DNA of 16,488 bases, taken from contig DAOVNI010000006.1 in NCBI GenBank assembly GCA_030630315.1, positions 1 through 16,488 of the forward strand. Reading direction: 5' to 3'. The stretch's first letter is position 1. Each line of letters begins with the position of its first letter. Below are positions 7,064 to 14,072 of this stretch, one piece after another. The notes below the pieces were generated by a model. That model saw only the letters and a program-made list of their open reading frames with translations. It was not told the DNA's origin and made no database searches. This DNA is from Phycisphaerae bacterium (lineage in GTDB: Bacteria; Planctomycetota; Phycisphaerae; Sedimentisphaerales; Anaerobacaceae). Made by a program: the position numbers and the translations under genes.

Positions 7064-8515
7064 TCATACCGCCTCATTTACGATTTCAATTTCTTTGAAT
7101 CTGCAGAAATGCTGAAGTTCTTTAGTGATATCTCCATAGCATGTCACCCGGTGCAATCCGTGTGACCAGTTTTTCCATAATTTCTCTGCATCGCCGTCCA
7201 CCTTGACTGTAATTTTGGTACGGCAACCCCTGTCGTGCTCAAGGGAGACCGGCGCATCGATAATTTTACCTGTGAAGGACAGTAAAAGATCAGGACGAAC
7301 CAATTTCGCCTGAGTGACTTTTTGGCCGATGCGCATTTTCGCCTGAACGACAACCCCTTCCTGACGTTCCATAATGGTGCGCAGCTTATACGGAGCAGCC
7401 GGTCCGTCCGGGCCATCCATTTTTGTTGTGCCCATACAGTGAGCCAGAATGATACTATTGTTGGACACATCCATAGTGGGGTCGCTGATAAAGCCCGGCC
7501 TTCCCACCAATCCCTGGAACAGAATGTGAGTCATAGCAGAGCCTAAATCCGACTCGCAAATACCACCTAAACCCATATTATTGAGTCTGATAAAACCAAT
7601 ACAGGGGTAGGCGTAAGCCTGGCAGAGTGGACGGTGCATAGTGCCATAACAATCAACGGTCATAACGGTTGCATCTTCTTCATCCAGCAGCTTTTCAAGA
7701 GCCAGTGCCAGTTTGCAGGACTTAAATATTTCTTCTCTGGAGGGTTCTACAACTTTAACGGCCCCTCTGATCCACCTCTCGGTCTCTGCCTCTGCCTGGC
7801 TATCGTCAACAGCATCACAAGCATCGAGCACTCGTTTGAGCTCGATTTTTTTAATCTCTGTGCCAAACTTATTTTTTATATTGTCAGCATATCCGGCAAA
7901 TGACCGGGTTGTAAGGTTAAGAATCTTGGCTTCTCTTAAATGATGAATCGCGCGAAAAGGTCTTATAGCAACTGCCAGTTGTTTATAATCACTGGTGAGC
8001 ATGCATTCCAATTTAGCTCCCAGCTCCTGCTTACGCAATCCGCCAAATCCGGTCCATCCATGCCCGGAATACGGAACGGCAAAAACTGTTGTAGGCTTTT
8101 GTGATTTGAGAATTTCATTTAGAATCGACCTTACTCCGATGTTGAAATGAATCGCCAGGATACCATCGACATCTTTTAATCTGTCTTTAATGCTGCCAAC
8201 CTGGTTCGCAGAAGTGATCAGCTCATCGACAACAAAGTCCACGTCAGCCAATTCGTCTTTTAGTTCTGCAAACCTGGATTCGTAAAACCGGACTTCGTTT
8301 TCCAAATCCAATTTTGGTTTAGGCCAAAGGCCATGTGAAGTTCCCATGTAAATCCTGGCAACTTTAACCTTTGTTCTTCTGCAGCCGGGGCTTATAAGTC
8401 CTGGGCTTTTCCTGCTCAAGACGACCGGTCCCTGACAGCCGACACCGGCAAGGCATAGAGCGCTTCCTGCCGCCGTTAGTTGCAGAAACTCTCTTCGATT
8501 AATTTCCTTTTTCAT
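7064..8515 (-). CDS. Tat-exported L-fucose/L-arabinose isomerase-fold protein (second copy)
   Basis: 483 residues, homologous to the protein at 3888-5354. The start carries NRREFLQ (residues 6-12) and a hydrophobic stretch ending in a cysteine (AGVGC, C27). This fits a Tat signal and possibly a lipoprotein anchor, though the -3 position is G rather than the usual L. Family marks: TVDCYG (D288), GGICESD (E321), NNSIILAHC (H359), RIGQKVTQ (395-402), RGCRT (429-433), LHRVTCYGD (H455, GD 461-462). The putative metal and catalytic positions are therefore kept in both copies, while N-terminal halves differ strongly (WPKPKLD here, MGWPGAAYDIK there), which suggests different ligands. Start ATG at 8513-8515 has AAAGGAGA 6 bases upstream. 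It ends in a strong terminator, so it is probably a single-gene unit. Reaction unknown. Confidence 0.75.
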   Translation of the reverse strand: MKKEINRREFLQLTAAGSALCLAGVGCQGPVVLSRKSPGLISPGCRRTKVKVARIYMGTSHGLWPKPKLDLENEVRFYESRFAELKDELADVDFVVDELITSANQVGSIKDRLKDVDGILAIHFNIGVRSILNEILKSQKPTTVFAVPYSGHGWTGFGGLRKQELGAKLECMLTSDYKQLAVAIRPFRAIHHLREAKILNLTTRSFAGYADNIKNKFGTEIKKIELKRVLDACDAVDDSQAEAETERWIRGAVKVVEPSREEIFKSCKLALALEKLLDEEDATVMTVDCYGTMHRPLCQAYAYPCIGFIRLNNMGLGGICESDLGSAMTHILFQGLVGRPGFISDPTMDVSNNSIILAHCMGTTKMDGPDGPAAPYKLRTIMERQEGVVVQAKMRIGQKVTQAKLVRPDLLLSFTGKIIDAPVSLEHDRGCRTKITVKVDGDAEKLWKNWSHGLHRVTCYGDITKELQHFCRFKEIEIVNEAV

Positions 8516-8577
8516 CGCAATCTCCTTTCTTACTTTTTATCGAGCCCTTTGCCAAATACAGTTATTTTGCAGAAGTC

Positions 8578-8606
8578 TTATTCGTGCTCAGGCGTCAGTG
8601 TTTCAA
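8578..8606 (-). promoter_or_regulatory. Weak candidate promoter of the second isomerase-like gene
   Basis: In the 102-base gap after the helicase stop, the minus strand has TTGAAA (8601-8606) and GAATAA (8578-8583) 17 bases apart. The -35 is good, the -10 poor. The expected transcript start would fall in TTTGCAGAAG (8566-8575, plus strand), the 10-mer shared with the xylanase leader. Read-through from the helicase gene is an alternative; no terminator is visible in this gap. Confidence 0.3.
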
Positions 8607-8617
8607 ACTGCTGTCGA

Positions 8618-10780
8618 TTAAAGACTTCGTATCTTCGAGAGGTCGGCGTATTTTACCATCAGTGATTTTGTCTGTCCAGAGTTAAATTTGACTACGACGA
8701 TGCTGTTTTCGCCCATATCAGTAAACTCTTTGACTGTGCCGAGGCCGAAAGATTTGTGTCGTACCCGCTGACCTGGAGCAAAATCGCATTGCATATTGCG
8801 TATTGCGTATTGCGTAACACAAGACGAAGCGATATTTTCCTGAGGGCGTTCGGTGAAGTCCAGGCCGAGTTCAAAAAGGAACTGCGACGGTATTGTCCTT
8901 AGCAACTGGCCTCGCACTGTTCGGTATCGGGCACAACTTATGTACAGGCCTGTTTTAGCGCGGGTTATGCCGACGAAAAAGAGCCTGCGTTCCTCTTCCA
9001 GCTCATCATCATCTTCGCCGGCGTTGCTCCTTTCGTGGGGCAATAAGCCCTCTTCGAGGCCGACGATAAAGACATTTTCAAATTCGAGGCCCTTTGCACT
9101 GTGCAAGGTCATCAGAGCAACACGGTCGTTGGAGGCGTCATAGGCATCGACATCGCTGAAGAGCGATATTTGCTGAAGATAATCAAGCAGTGAGGGCTGC
9201 TCTGCCTGCTGGTCATATATGCGAGCGGCATTTATCAGCTCGTTGGCGTTTTCGATGGCGGTTTTGCCCTGGTCGCCGGCGTCCATAAGGGATTTTTCCA
9301 GGCCGGATTCGACAAAGACACACTCGGCAAGCGGTGCGACTTTGCCGGCGATATCTTTTTTGAACTGCTCGAGCATATTGACAAAGGCGGCAAGCTTTGC
9401 TTTTGCAGCTTTAGAGAGAGAATCGATATGCTCTGCCTCTTTGAGCCCATCGAAAAAGGTGATGTTATTGTGAGCGGCATAAGCACGGACTCTATCAATT
9501 GTGGTTTTTCCTATACCGCGGGGCGGCGTGTTGATGATGCGTAATAGTGCAATTTCGTCATCAGGATTGACAAGGATTTTCAGATAGGCGAGCAGGTCGC
9601 GGATTTCCTTTCTGTTGTAGAATTCCACGCCACGAACAATCTGGTATGGTATTTTATTGCGGATGAACGCTTCTTCCAGCACCCTGCTCATAGCGTTAAC
9701 GCGATAGAATACAGCTATATCGTTCAGAGATGAATTTTCCTCAGTTAGCTCTTTGATTTGCCGGGTAACCGCCTCGGCCTCTTCAATCTCATCCTCGAAA
9801 GCATTTATGACAATATCGGCGACGGGAGGCTTTGTGGGAATAAGCCTTTTTTGCTTTCGGCTTAGGTTTTTTACAATCAACTCGTCAGCCATCTGAAGTA
9901 TCTTAGGCCTGCTGCGAAAATTTTCTTCGAGTTTAACAACAGTGGCATTTGGCCAGTCCTTCTCAAACTGCAATATGTTACGTAGGTCAGCACCTCGCCA
10001 GCGGTAGATGGACTGGTCCGGGTCGCCGGTTGCGCAGATATTGTTGTGCTCTGAAACAAGGGCTTTAGCGATTTTATACTGGGCGTGATTGGTGTCCTGA
10101 TATTCGTCGATAAGCAGGAATTTGAAACGATTACCAAGCTCGGAGCAAACATCGGGACAGTTCCGGAGCAAAAAAGCGGTCTCGGCCAGCAAATCATCAA
10201 AATCAAGGGCATTATGTTCGCGTAAGATATGCTGATAGCGGGCATATATTCCAGCTAATGTTCTGGGAAAAAAACCATCGGCGTCGGCTTTGAAAGAGTC
10301 AACGTCTATGAGCTTGTTCTTCAAGACAGAAATTGCATCAAGCATTCGAGCGGGCGGGAAGTTGGTGGTGTCAAGCTCGCAATCTTTGACGGCCTGCTTG
10401 ATACACCTGGCCTGGTCGGACTCGTCATAGATACTAAAGTTGTGGTTTATCTCTGCCTTATCAGCATACCGGCGGAGGATTCTGACGCATAAAGAGTGGA
10501 AGGTGCTGATATGCGCACCGGCGGAAACGCCAAGAGCAATTGCCCTCTGGCGCATTTCATCAGCGGCTTTGTTGGTGAAAGTTATTGCGCAAATATTGTA
10601 CGGCTGGACGCCTGAATCGATAAGCGCGGCGATTCGATATGTGATGACGCGGGTTTTACCGCTGCCGGGGCCGGCAATAACAAGCAGCGGCCCTTCAACG
10701 TGAAAGACAGCTTTTTTCTGCGAAGGGGTCAGTTGGTCATATCTGGTATTGCACATTGCGTGTCCGGCTGTGTGCGTCAT
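8618..10780 (-). CDS. pcrA: UvrD/PcrA-type superfamily 1 DNA helicase
   Basis: ATP-driven 3'-5' helicase of DNA repair and replication restart. The 720 residues contain the full SF1A set: Q-motif YDQLTPSQ (14-21), Walker A AGPGSGKT (36-43), ITFTNKAADEM (Ia), LLIDEYQDTN (II), GDPDQSIYRWRGA (III), EENFRS (IV), LMTLHSAKGLEFENVFIVGLEEGLLPH (in part motif V), and EEERRLFFVGITRAK (VI). The C-terminus FAPGQRVRHKSFGLGTV is the Tudor-like RNA-polymerase-binding domain of PcrA/UvrD. Its ATG overlaps the preceding stop (ATGA), so it is translationally coupled to the TPR-like gene; ATG at 10756 is an alternative start. Two oddities: the first 13 residues and residues about 654-665, in the linker before the Tudor-like domain, are encoded by 7-base repeats rather than by family-conserved sequence. 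Confidence 0.93.
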   Translation of the reverse strand: MTHTAGHAMCNTRYDQLTPSQKKAVFHVEGPLLVIAGPGSGKTRVITYRIAALIDSGVQPYNICAITFTNKAADEMRQRAIALGVSAGAHISTFHSLCVRILRRYADKAEINHNFSIYDESDQARCIKQAVKDCELDTTNFPPARMLDAISVLKNKLIDVDSFKADADGFFPRTLAGIYARYQHILREHNALDFDDLLAETAFLLRNCPDVCSELGNRFKFLLIDEYQDTNHAQYKIAKALVSEHNNICATGDPDQSIYRWRGADLRNILQFEKDWPNATVVKLEENFRSRPKILQMADELIVKNLSRKQKRLIPTKPPVADIVINAFEDEIEEAEAVTRQIKELTEENSSLNDIAVFYRVNAMSRVLEEAFIRNKIPYQIVRGVEFYNRKEIRDLLAYLKILVNPDDEIALLRIINTPPRGIGKTTIDRVRAYAAHNNITFFDGLKEAEHIDSLSKAAKAKLAAFVNMLEQFKKDIAGKVAPLAECVFVESGLEKSLMDAGDQGKTAIENANELINAARIYDQQAEQPSLLDYLQQISLFSDVDAYDASNDRVALMTLHSAKGLEFENVFIVGLEEGLLPHERSNAGEDDDELEEERRLFFVGITRAKTGLYISCARYRTVRGQLLRTIPSQFLFELGLDFTERPQENIASSCVTQYAIRNMQCDFAPGQRVRHKSFGLGTVKEFTDMGENSIVVVKFNSGQTKSLMVKYADLSKIRSL
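8787..8821. repeat. Heptanucleotide repeat tract inside the helicase gene
   Basis: Five consecutive 7-base units on the plus strand: CATTGCA, TATTGCG, TATTGCG, TATTGCG, TAACACA. They are read in frame by the helicase gene as VTQYAIRNMQ-like sequence in the linker before the C-terminal Tudor-like domain. The unit CGCAATA (minus strand) is a rotation of CAATACG, a unit of the tract at 15314-15404. Confidence 0.8.
10747..10760. repeat. Short degenerate heptad pair at the helicase start
   Basis: Units TATTGCA (10747-10753) and CATTGCG (10754-10760) follow each other and match the units of the tract at 8787-8821. They encode part of the non-conserved helicase N-terminus. Only two units, so chance cannot be excluded. 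Confidence 0.4.
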
Positions 10781-12534
10781 TTTAATTTTCTGAGCATTTC
10801 TTCCTGCTGCATTAACTGCTCGAAAAGGTCGGGCCTTTCGATTTTTATGCGTCCATGCAGATTGCGTCTCAGGTTAGGTGGATACTGCTGGTCACTCAAG
10901 AAATCGATAAGTGCAAGGTATCTCAACAACTTAAAATCAGGCAAGGCAATCCTTTCCTCAGGGTCTATCGATTTGTAGTAAAGGTCATAAGCTTCTTCCG
11001 CCATATTTTCTAAGCCGGCTGCCTCGTCGTCGTCACGCATCGCATATCTGAAATAGCTTTCCCGTAGCATCATTAGTATAATTTCTTTTGCGTCATTTAC
11101 GCCTATAGTCCGGAGCTCTTCGCGAAGCCGATTCCTTGCAAAAACAACAACATCCGGATCTTTAAATTCATCCAGAGGATACAGTTTTCTTAATTGATTA
11201 TAAATTTTTCGTGCCTGGCGTCTATGGCCTGCCTGATAGAAAGAGAGGACGGCGTTTTTGAGCATATTGCGATGGCCGTCCTGCAGGGAACCGTAGATGC
11301 TTTTACTGAGGTCTTTGTATTTTTCGAGACTCGCCAGCCGGGCCTCGTTGCATGGCTCAAACATCCTCAAATCCGGCCGTAAAAATATCTCCTTCCTCTG
11401 CTGCGAAGAAGAATCCGATGAAGTTTCGGCGGGTAGATTATAGATAAATATTTTTCCGTTGCGAAAGAGGTTTTGCAAACTATGGGCCACGATACGGTCG
11501 GCGTTAGCTTCAATCATCCCGGTCTCTCGGGATTCCTCATCGGCGGCTATTTGCAGGCCTTTGACGGCCCAGTAAATTGCGTGACTGTCGGGATGCCGCC
11601 AATCCAAAGGGAAATGTTTATTCGGGTCATTCCAGTCAATAGGGCCATAGGTTTTGTTCAACTCCTGCATCAAAACCGGGTCAAGTTTCCAGGCCTTACG
11701 CAACTGGTAAGCTTTGGCGAAAATATCAAACTTTTCGAGTACTTCAGGACCTCTGACTCTAAAATCATCTATAACATTAAATGCGGCGGGTTTGAACCTG
11801 CTGGGGGTCTGTCTTAAGGATAAATAATTGCTCACAAATTCATCATCATCGGTAAATGCCTTGTCGGCGGACTTGAGAGCAGTAATCAGCGGAACCACAT
11901 TGGCATCCTTTATAATTTGCCGCCAATCGGTTGGTGCCTCGGCAAGAGCTTTGAAATATTGGTTATCTGCAGGGCCGAGCAGTGGTTCCATCGCCATAGC
12001 CAGCTGGAGCTTGTAATATTTATGTGCATCATCTGATACGGCGCCTATCTTGTGCTGGAATATCCAAGCAAGGCGGTGATAGAGCAGAACGTTTTTAGGG
12101 TTTAGTGGAATTCCCTGGTCACGAAGCAGTTCGTAGCCGTTTTTGACCCATCGCCATCGTTGGTCCGGCCTGGTTGCGGGTATGGTGACGGAAATGTTAT
12201 AAGCCATATTCCAGGCGTGGAAATCCCAGACTGATGCGAAACGAGGCTGCAAGGTGGTTATCCATTCTGCAAGCTGTTTTGCATCGAAGAATTGGCCCTG
12301 CTCTTTTAGCTTATCCGCCCGCATCCATAAGACATCTACGACCAGGCCGCGAAAGGCCCCGGTTGCGATGGTTGCAAATGCGAGGGAAGGAGGAACATTT
12401 TCGGGCTTATTGATTATCAGATGCATATCCTGCCGCTGCGAGTTTATGAAATCAAGCTGCATACCAGCGGCGATAAGTAAAACAGCGGCAAAAACAATAC
12501 AAAAAGACCAGATTATTGTGTCGCGCGAACGCAT
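10777..12534 (-). CDS. Membrane-anchored TPR-like protein next to an ABC-2 exporter
   Basis: 585 residues, no exact family recognised. One N-terminal membrane helix (about 7-27, IIWSFCIVFAAVLLIAAGMQL) follows a short basic start, so the rest should be outside the cytoplasm. Residues about 55-175 are helical with TPR-like spacing, e.g. FFDAKQLAEWITTLQPRFASVWDFHAWNMAY and GYELLRDQGIPLNPKNVLLYHRLAWIF. The remainder is charged and helical, rich in paired hydrophobics, with no catalytic motif seen. It follows the ABC permease after a 78-base repeat-filled gap and overlaps the helicase start by four bases. The context suggests a partner or substrate-holding subunit of the ABC system; that is inference. 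ATG at 12532-12534 is preceded by GAGAA supplied by the heptad tract, with no classical ribosome-binding site. Confidence 0.6.
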   Translation of the reverse strand: MRSRDTIIWSFCIVFAAVLLIAAGMQLDFINSQRQDMHLIINKPENVPPSLAFATIATGAFRGLVVDVLWMRADKLKEQGQFFDAKQLAEWITTLQPRFASVWDFHAWNMAYNISVTIPATRPDQRWRWVKNGYELLRDQGIPLNPKNVLLYHRLAWIFQHKIGAVSDDAHKYYKLQLAMAMEPLLGPADNQYFKALAEAPTDWRQIIKDANVVPLITALKSADKAFTDDDEFVSNYLSLRQTPSRFKPAAFNVIDDFRVRGPEVLEKFDIFAKAYQLRKAWKLDPVLMQELNKTYGPIDWNDPNKHFPLDWRHPDSHAIYWAVKGLQIAADEESRETGMIEANADRIVAHSLQNLFRNGKIFIYNLPAETSSDSSSQQRKEIFLRPDLRMFEPCNEARLASLEKYKDLSKSIYGSLQDGHRNMLKNAVLSFYQAGHRRQARKIYNQLRKLYPLDEFKDPDVVVFARNRLREELRTIGVNDAKEIILMMLRESYFRYAMRDDDEAAGLENMAEEAYDLYYKSIDPEERIALPDFKLLRYLALIDFLSDQQYPPNLRRNLHGRIKIERPDLFEQLMQQEEMLRKLK

Positions 12535-12562
12535 TTCTCGATTCTCGATATTCGATTCGTGG
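12535..12562. repeat. Heptanucleotide tract upstream of the TPR-like gene
   Basis: Four 7-base units on the plus strand directly upstream of the start codon: TTCTCGA, TTCTCGA, TATTCGA, TTCGTGG. The last unit is an exact rotation of CGTGGTT in the tract at 15314-15404 and runs into the double-hairpin element that follows. Confidence 0.65.
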
Positions 12563-12611
12563 CACGGCCTTCAAGGCCGTGATTCAATCACGGGCAAGAT
12601 GCCCGTGCCAC
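12559..12611. repeat. Double-hairpin palindromic element (REP-like) in the permease/TPR gene junction
   Basis: Two adjacent perfect hairpins: CACGGCCTT-C-AAGGCCGTG (12563-12581) and CACGGGCA-AGA-TGCCCGTG (12589-12607), joined by ATTCAAT. The outer ends GTGGCACGG (12559-12567) and CCGTGCCAC (12603-12611) are also complementary, so the 53 bases can fold as two hairpins or one long cruciform arm. It ends two bases before the permease stop codon (12613-12615). The form is that of dispersed REP/BIME-like elements. I infer a mobile or transcript-processing repeat; only one copy is in the window. Confidence 0.8.
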
Positions 12612-12612
12612 A

Positions 12613-13977
12613 TTAGATTATAATTTTTGCAATTTCTCTGAAGCTGAAAATCAGCAGGGCAAGAAGCAACAATAAAAGGGCTTTGATACAAATCATAAGG
12701 CCGGCGACTTTGGCCAATAAAGACCAGCTCAATAATCGCGCAGGGACGAGGAATTTCGCAGGGTTAAATTTATCAAACTGGGGCAGGAGCAAAATGATCG
12801 GCCTAATAGTATAAGAATAGACCCAACTTAAGTTTTCGCCAAGAAAGTCGAAGGATTCTAAACAGAAACCGCTAACAGTTGCGGTAAAGAAAATCACAAG
12901 ACAAAGCAATATGCCCACAGGGAAAGAGAGGAAAGTCGAGGCCAGTATGCCTAAACAAGCGAGGAAAATCAAACGGAACAAGATTAAAAGAACGGCTCTT
13001 ATGAAATTACCGGTAAAGGTATCGGCCTGGTAAAGGACTTCCAATCCGTCCTCAGGTGGAAAGATTACTACGGTATTATTCAGTGGGACATTCCGGAAGC
13101 CGACGGCCAGATAGCCGTCCTCGGCGACTACATTGGCAGGAACCTCTATTTCGTGAAAAGTTCGGATTGAATGGGTGTGGAGACGGTCATAAATTGGAGT
13201 TTCGATTTTGGTGCCGTACTTGATCTGTCGATAGTCGCCTACGGTCCATGTCCCATAAACATTCAAATCAGGCGGATTTACGGAAACATCGTATTTGAAC
13301 CTTATAAACAAACTCTGGTTTGGGTCGAGAGGTCTAACGTTATTAAACTCCCAAATCAATTGTTGACCGGGGACAGCAGCTCTTTTCCATCTTCTTTGGT
13401 CTTCAGTAAGTTTGGCGATTATTTTATCGCGTGGGACACCTTCAGGCAATCGGCGGCTCTTTTTGAGTTTCTCGTAGGCCTCACGGACCTCCCGGGTAAC
13501 ATCGACCTCGGCGGGAATTAAACTACCCCGAGCGGTATAAAACTCATTGTCGAGCTGGGCAAGGTCAGCTTCGCTCGCTCTGAAATATTTCGGTATATAA
13601 ATAGTAATGGCGTATATTATAGCAGAAAAGAGAACAAGCAGAGCCGCATCCAATAATATTACGCCGAGCAGTTTGCCGAGAAGAAGCTGAAAACGGCGAA
13701 TGGGCTTGGTAATAACAGTGTATATTTGCCTTTGCTTTATATCGCTTGTCAGCGAATAGATTGAGACGACTATGGTGAGCAAACAGAGCAAAAAGCTGGT
13801 GAGCGAAAGGCCGTAACTTACAAAGGTCTGGAGCCTGCCCTTCAAAGTGCCGTCGCCTGTCATCGAAACACCCATCACGGGGAGCAGAACAATCAGCAGA
13901 ACTACAAAAACAGCGGCAATTTTCATCCGCAAGGCCTGCTTTATAGTATTGGTGGCGACAGCCCAGATACTACGCAT
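12613..13977 (-). CDS. ABC-2 type transporter permease with large extracytoplasmic domain
   Basis: 454 residues, inner-membrane subunit of the ABC system whose ATPase lies just upstream. Three helices lie in the first 130 residues (about 20-38, 52-76, 103-128), with the cytoplasmic loop SDIKQRQIYTVITKPIRRFQLLLGK (in part, 78-102) that matches the coupling loop of ABC-2/NatB-like permeases. A soluble region of about 195 residues follows (RYLPEGVP, beta-rich GTWTVGDYR, HEIEVPANVV), then three or four more helices to the end. The inserted domain should face outward and may bind the substrate or the TPR-like protein. ATG at 13975-13977 follows the 13978-14072 heptad tract, which supplies only a weak GGAAA about 10 bases upstream. 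Substrate unknown; export of a lipid, glycan or peptide is possible. Confidence 0.82.
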   Translation of the reverse strand: MRSIWAVATNTIKQALRMKIAAVFVVLLIVLLPVMGVSMTGDGTLKGRLQTFVSYGLSLTSFLLCLLTIVVSIYSLTSDIKQRQIYTVITKPIRRFQLLLGKLLGVILLDAALLVLFSAIIYAITIYIPKYFRASEADLAQLDNEFYTARGSLIPAEVDVTREVREAYEKLKKSRRLPEGVPRDKIIAKLTEDQRRWKRAAVPGQQLIWEFNNVRPLDPNQSLFIRFKYDVSVNPPDLNVYGTWTVGDYRQIKYGTKIETPIYDRLHTHSIRTFHEIEVPANVVAEDGYLAVGFRNVPLNNTVVIFPPEDGLEVLYQADTFTGNFIRAVLLILFRLIFLACLGILASTFLSFPVGILLCLVIFFTATVSGFCLESFDFLGENLSWVYSYTIRPIILLLPQFDKFNPAKFLVPARLLSWSLLAKVAGLMICIKALLLLLLALLIFSFREIAKIII

Positions 13978-13981
13978 TTTT

Positions 13982-14072
13982 CAATTTCCGATTTTCGATT
14001 TCTGATCGACAATTGACAACTGGTCATCGGGAATCGATCATTGGTCATTTACTATTGACTAAACACCACTGC
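13982..14072. repeat. Degenerate heptanucleotide tract between the ABC ATPase and permease genes
   Basis: The 95-base gap divides into 7-base units on the plus strand from 13982: CAATTTC, CGATTTT, CGATTTC, TGATCGA, CAATTGA, CAACTGG, TCATCGG, GAATCGA, TCATTGG, TCATTTA, CTATTGA, then two poorer units. Position 3 is nearly always A and position 4 nearly always T within the first eleven units, so the period is clear though no two neighbours are identical. Confidence 0.75.

Noticed and set aside
12559..12611. Double hairpin as a mini insertion sequence or intrinsic terminator
   Set aside because: No transposase or clear target duplication is seen, and no T-run follows either hairpin on the minus strand, so a REP-like repeat is the better description.
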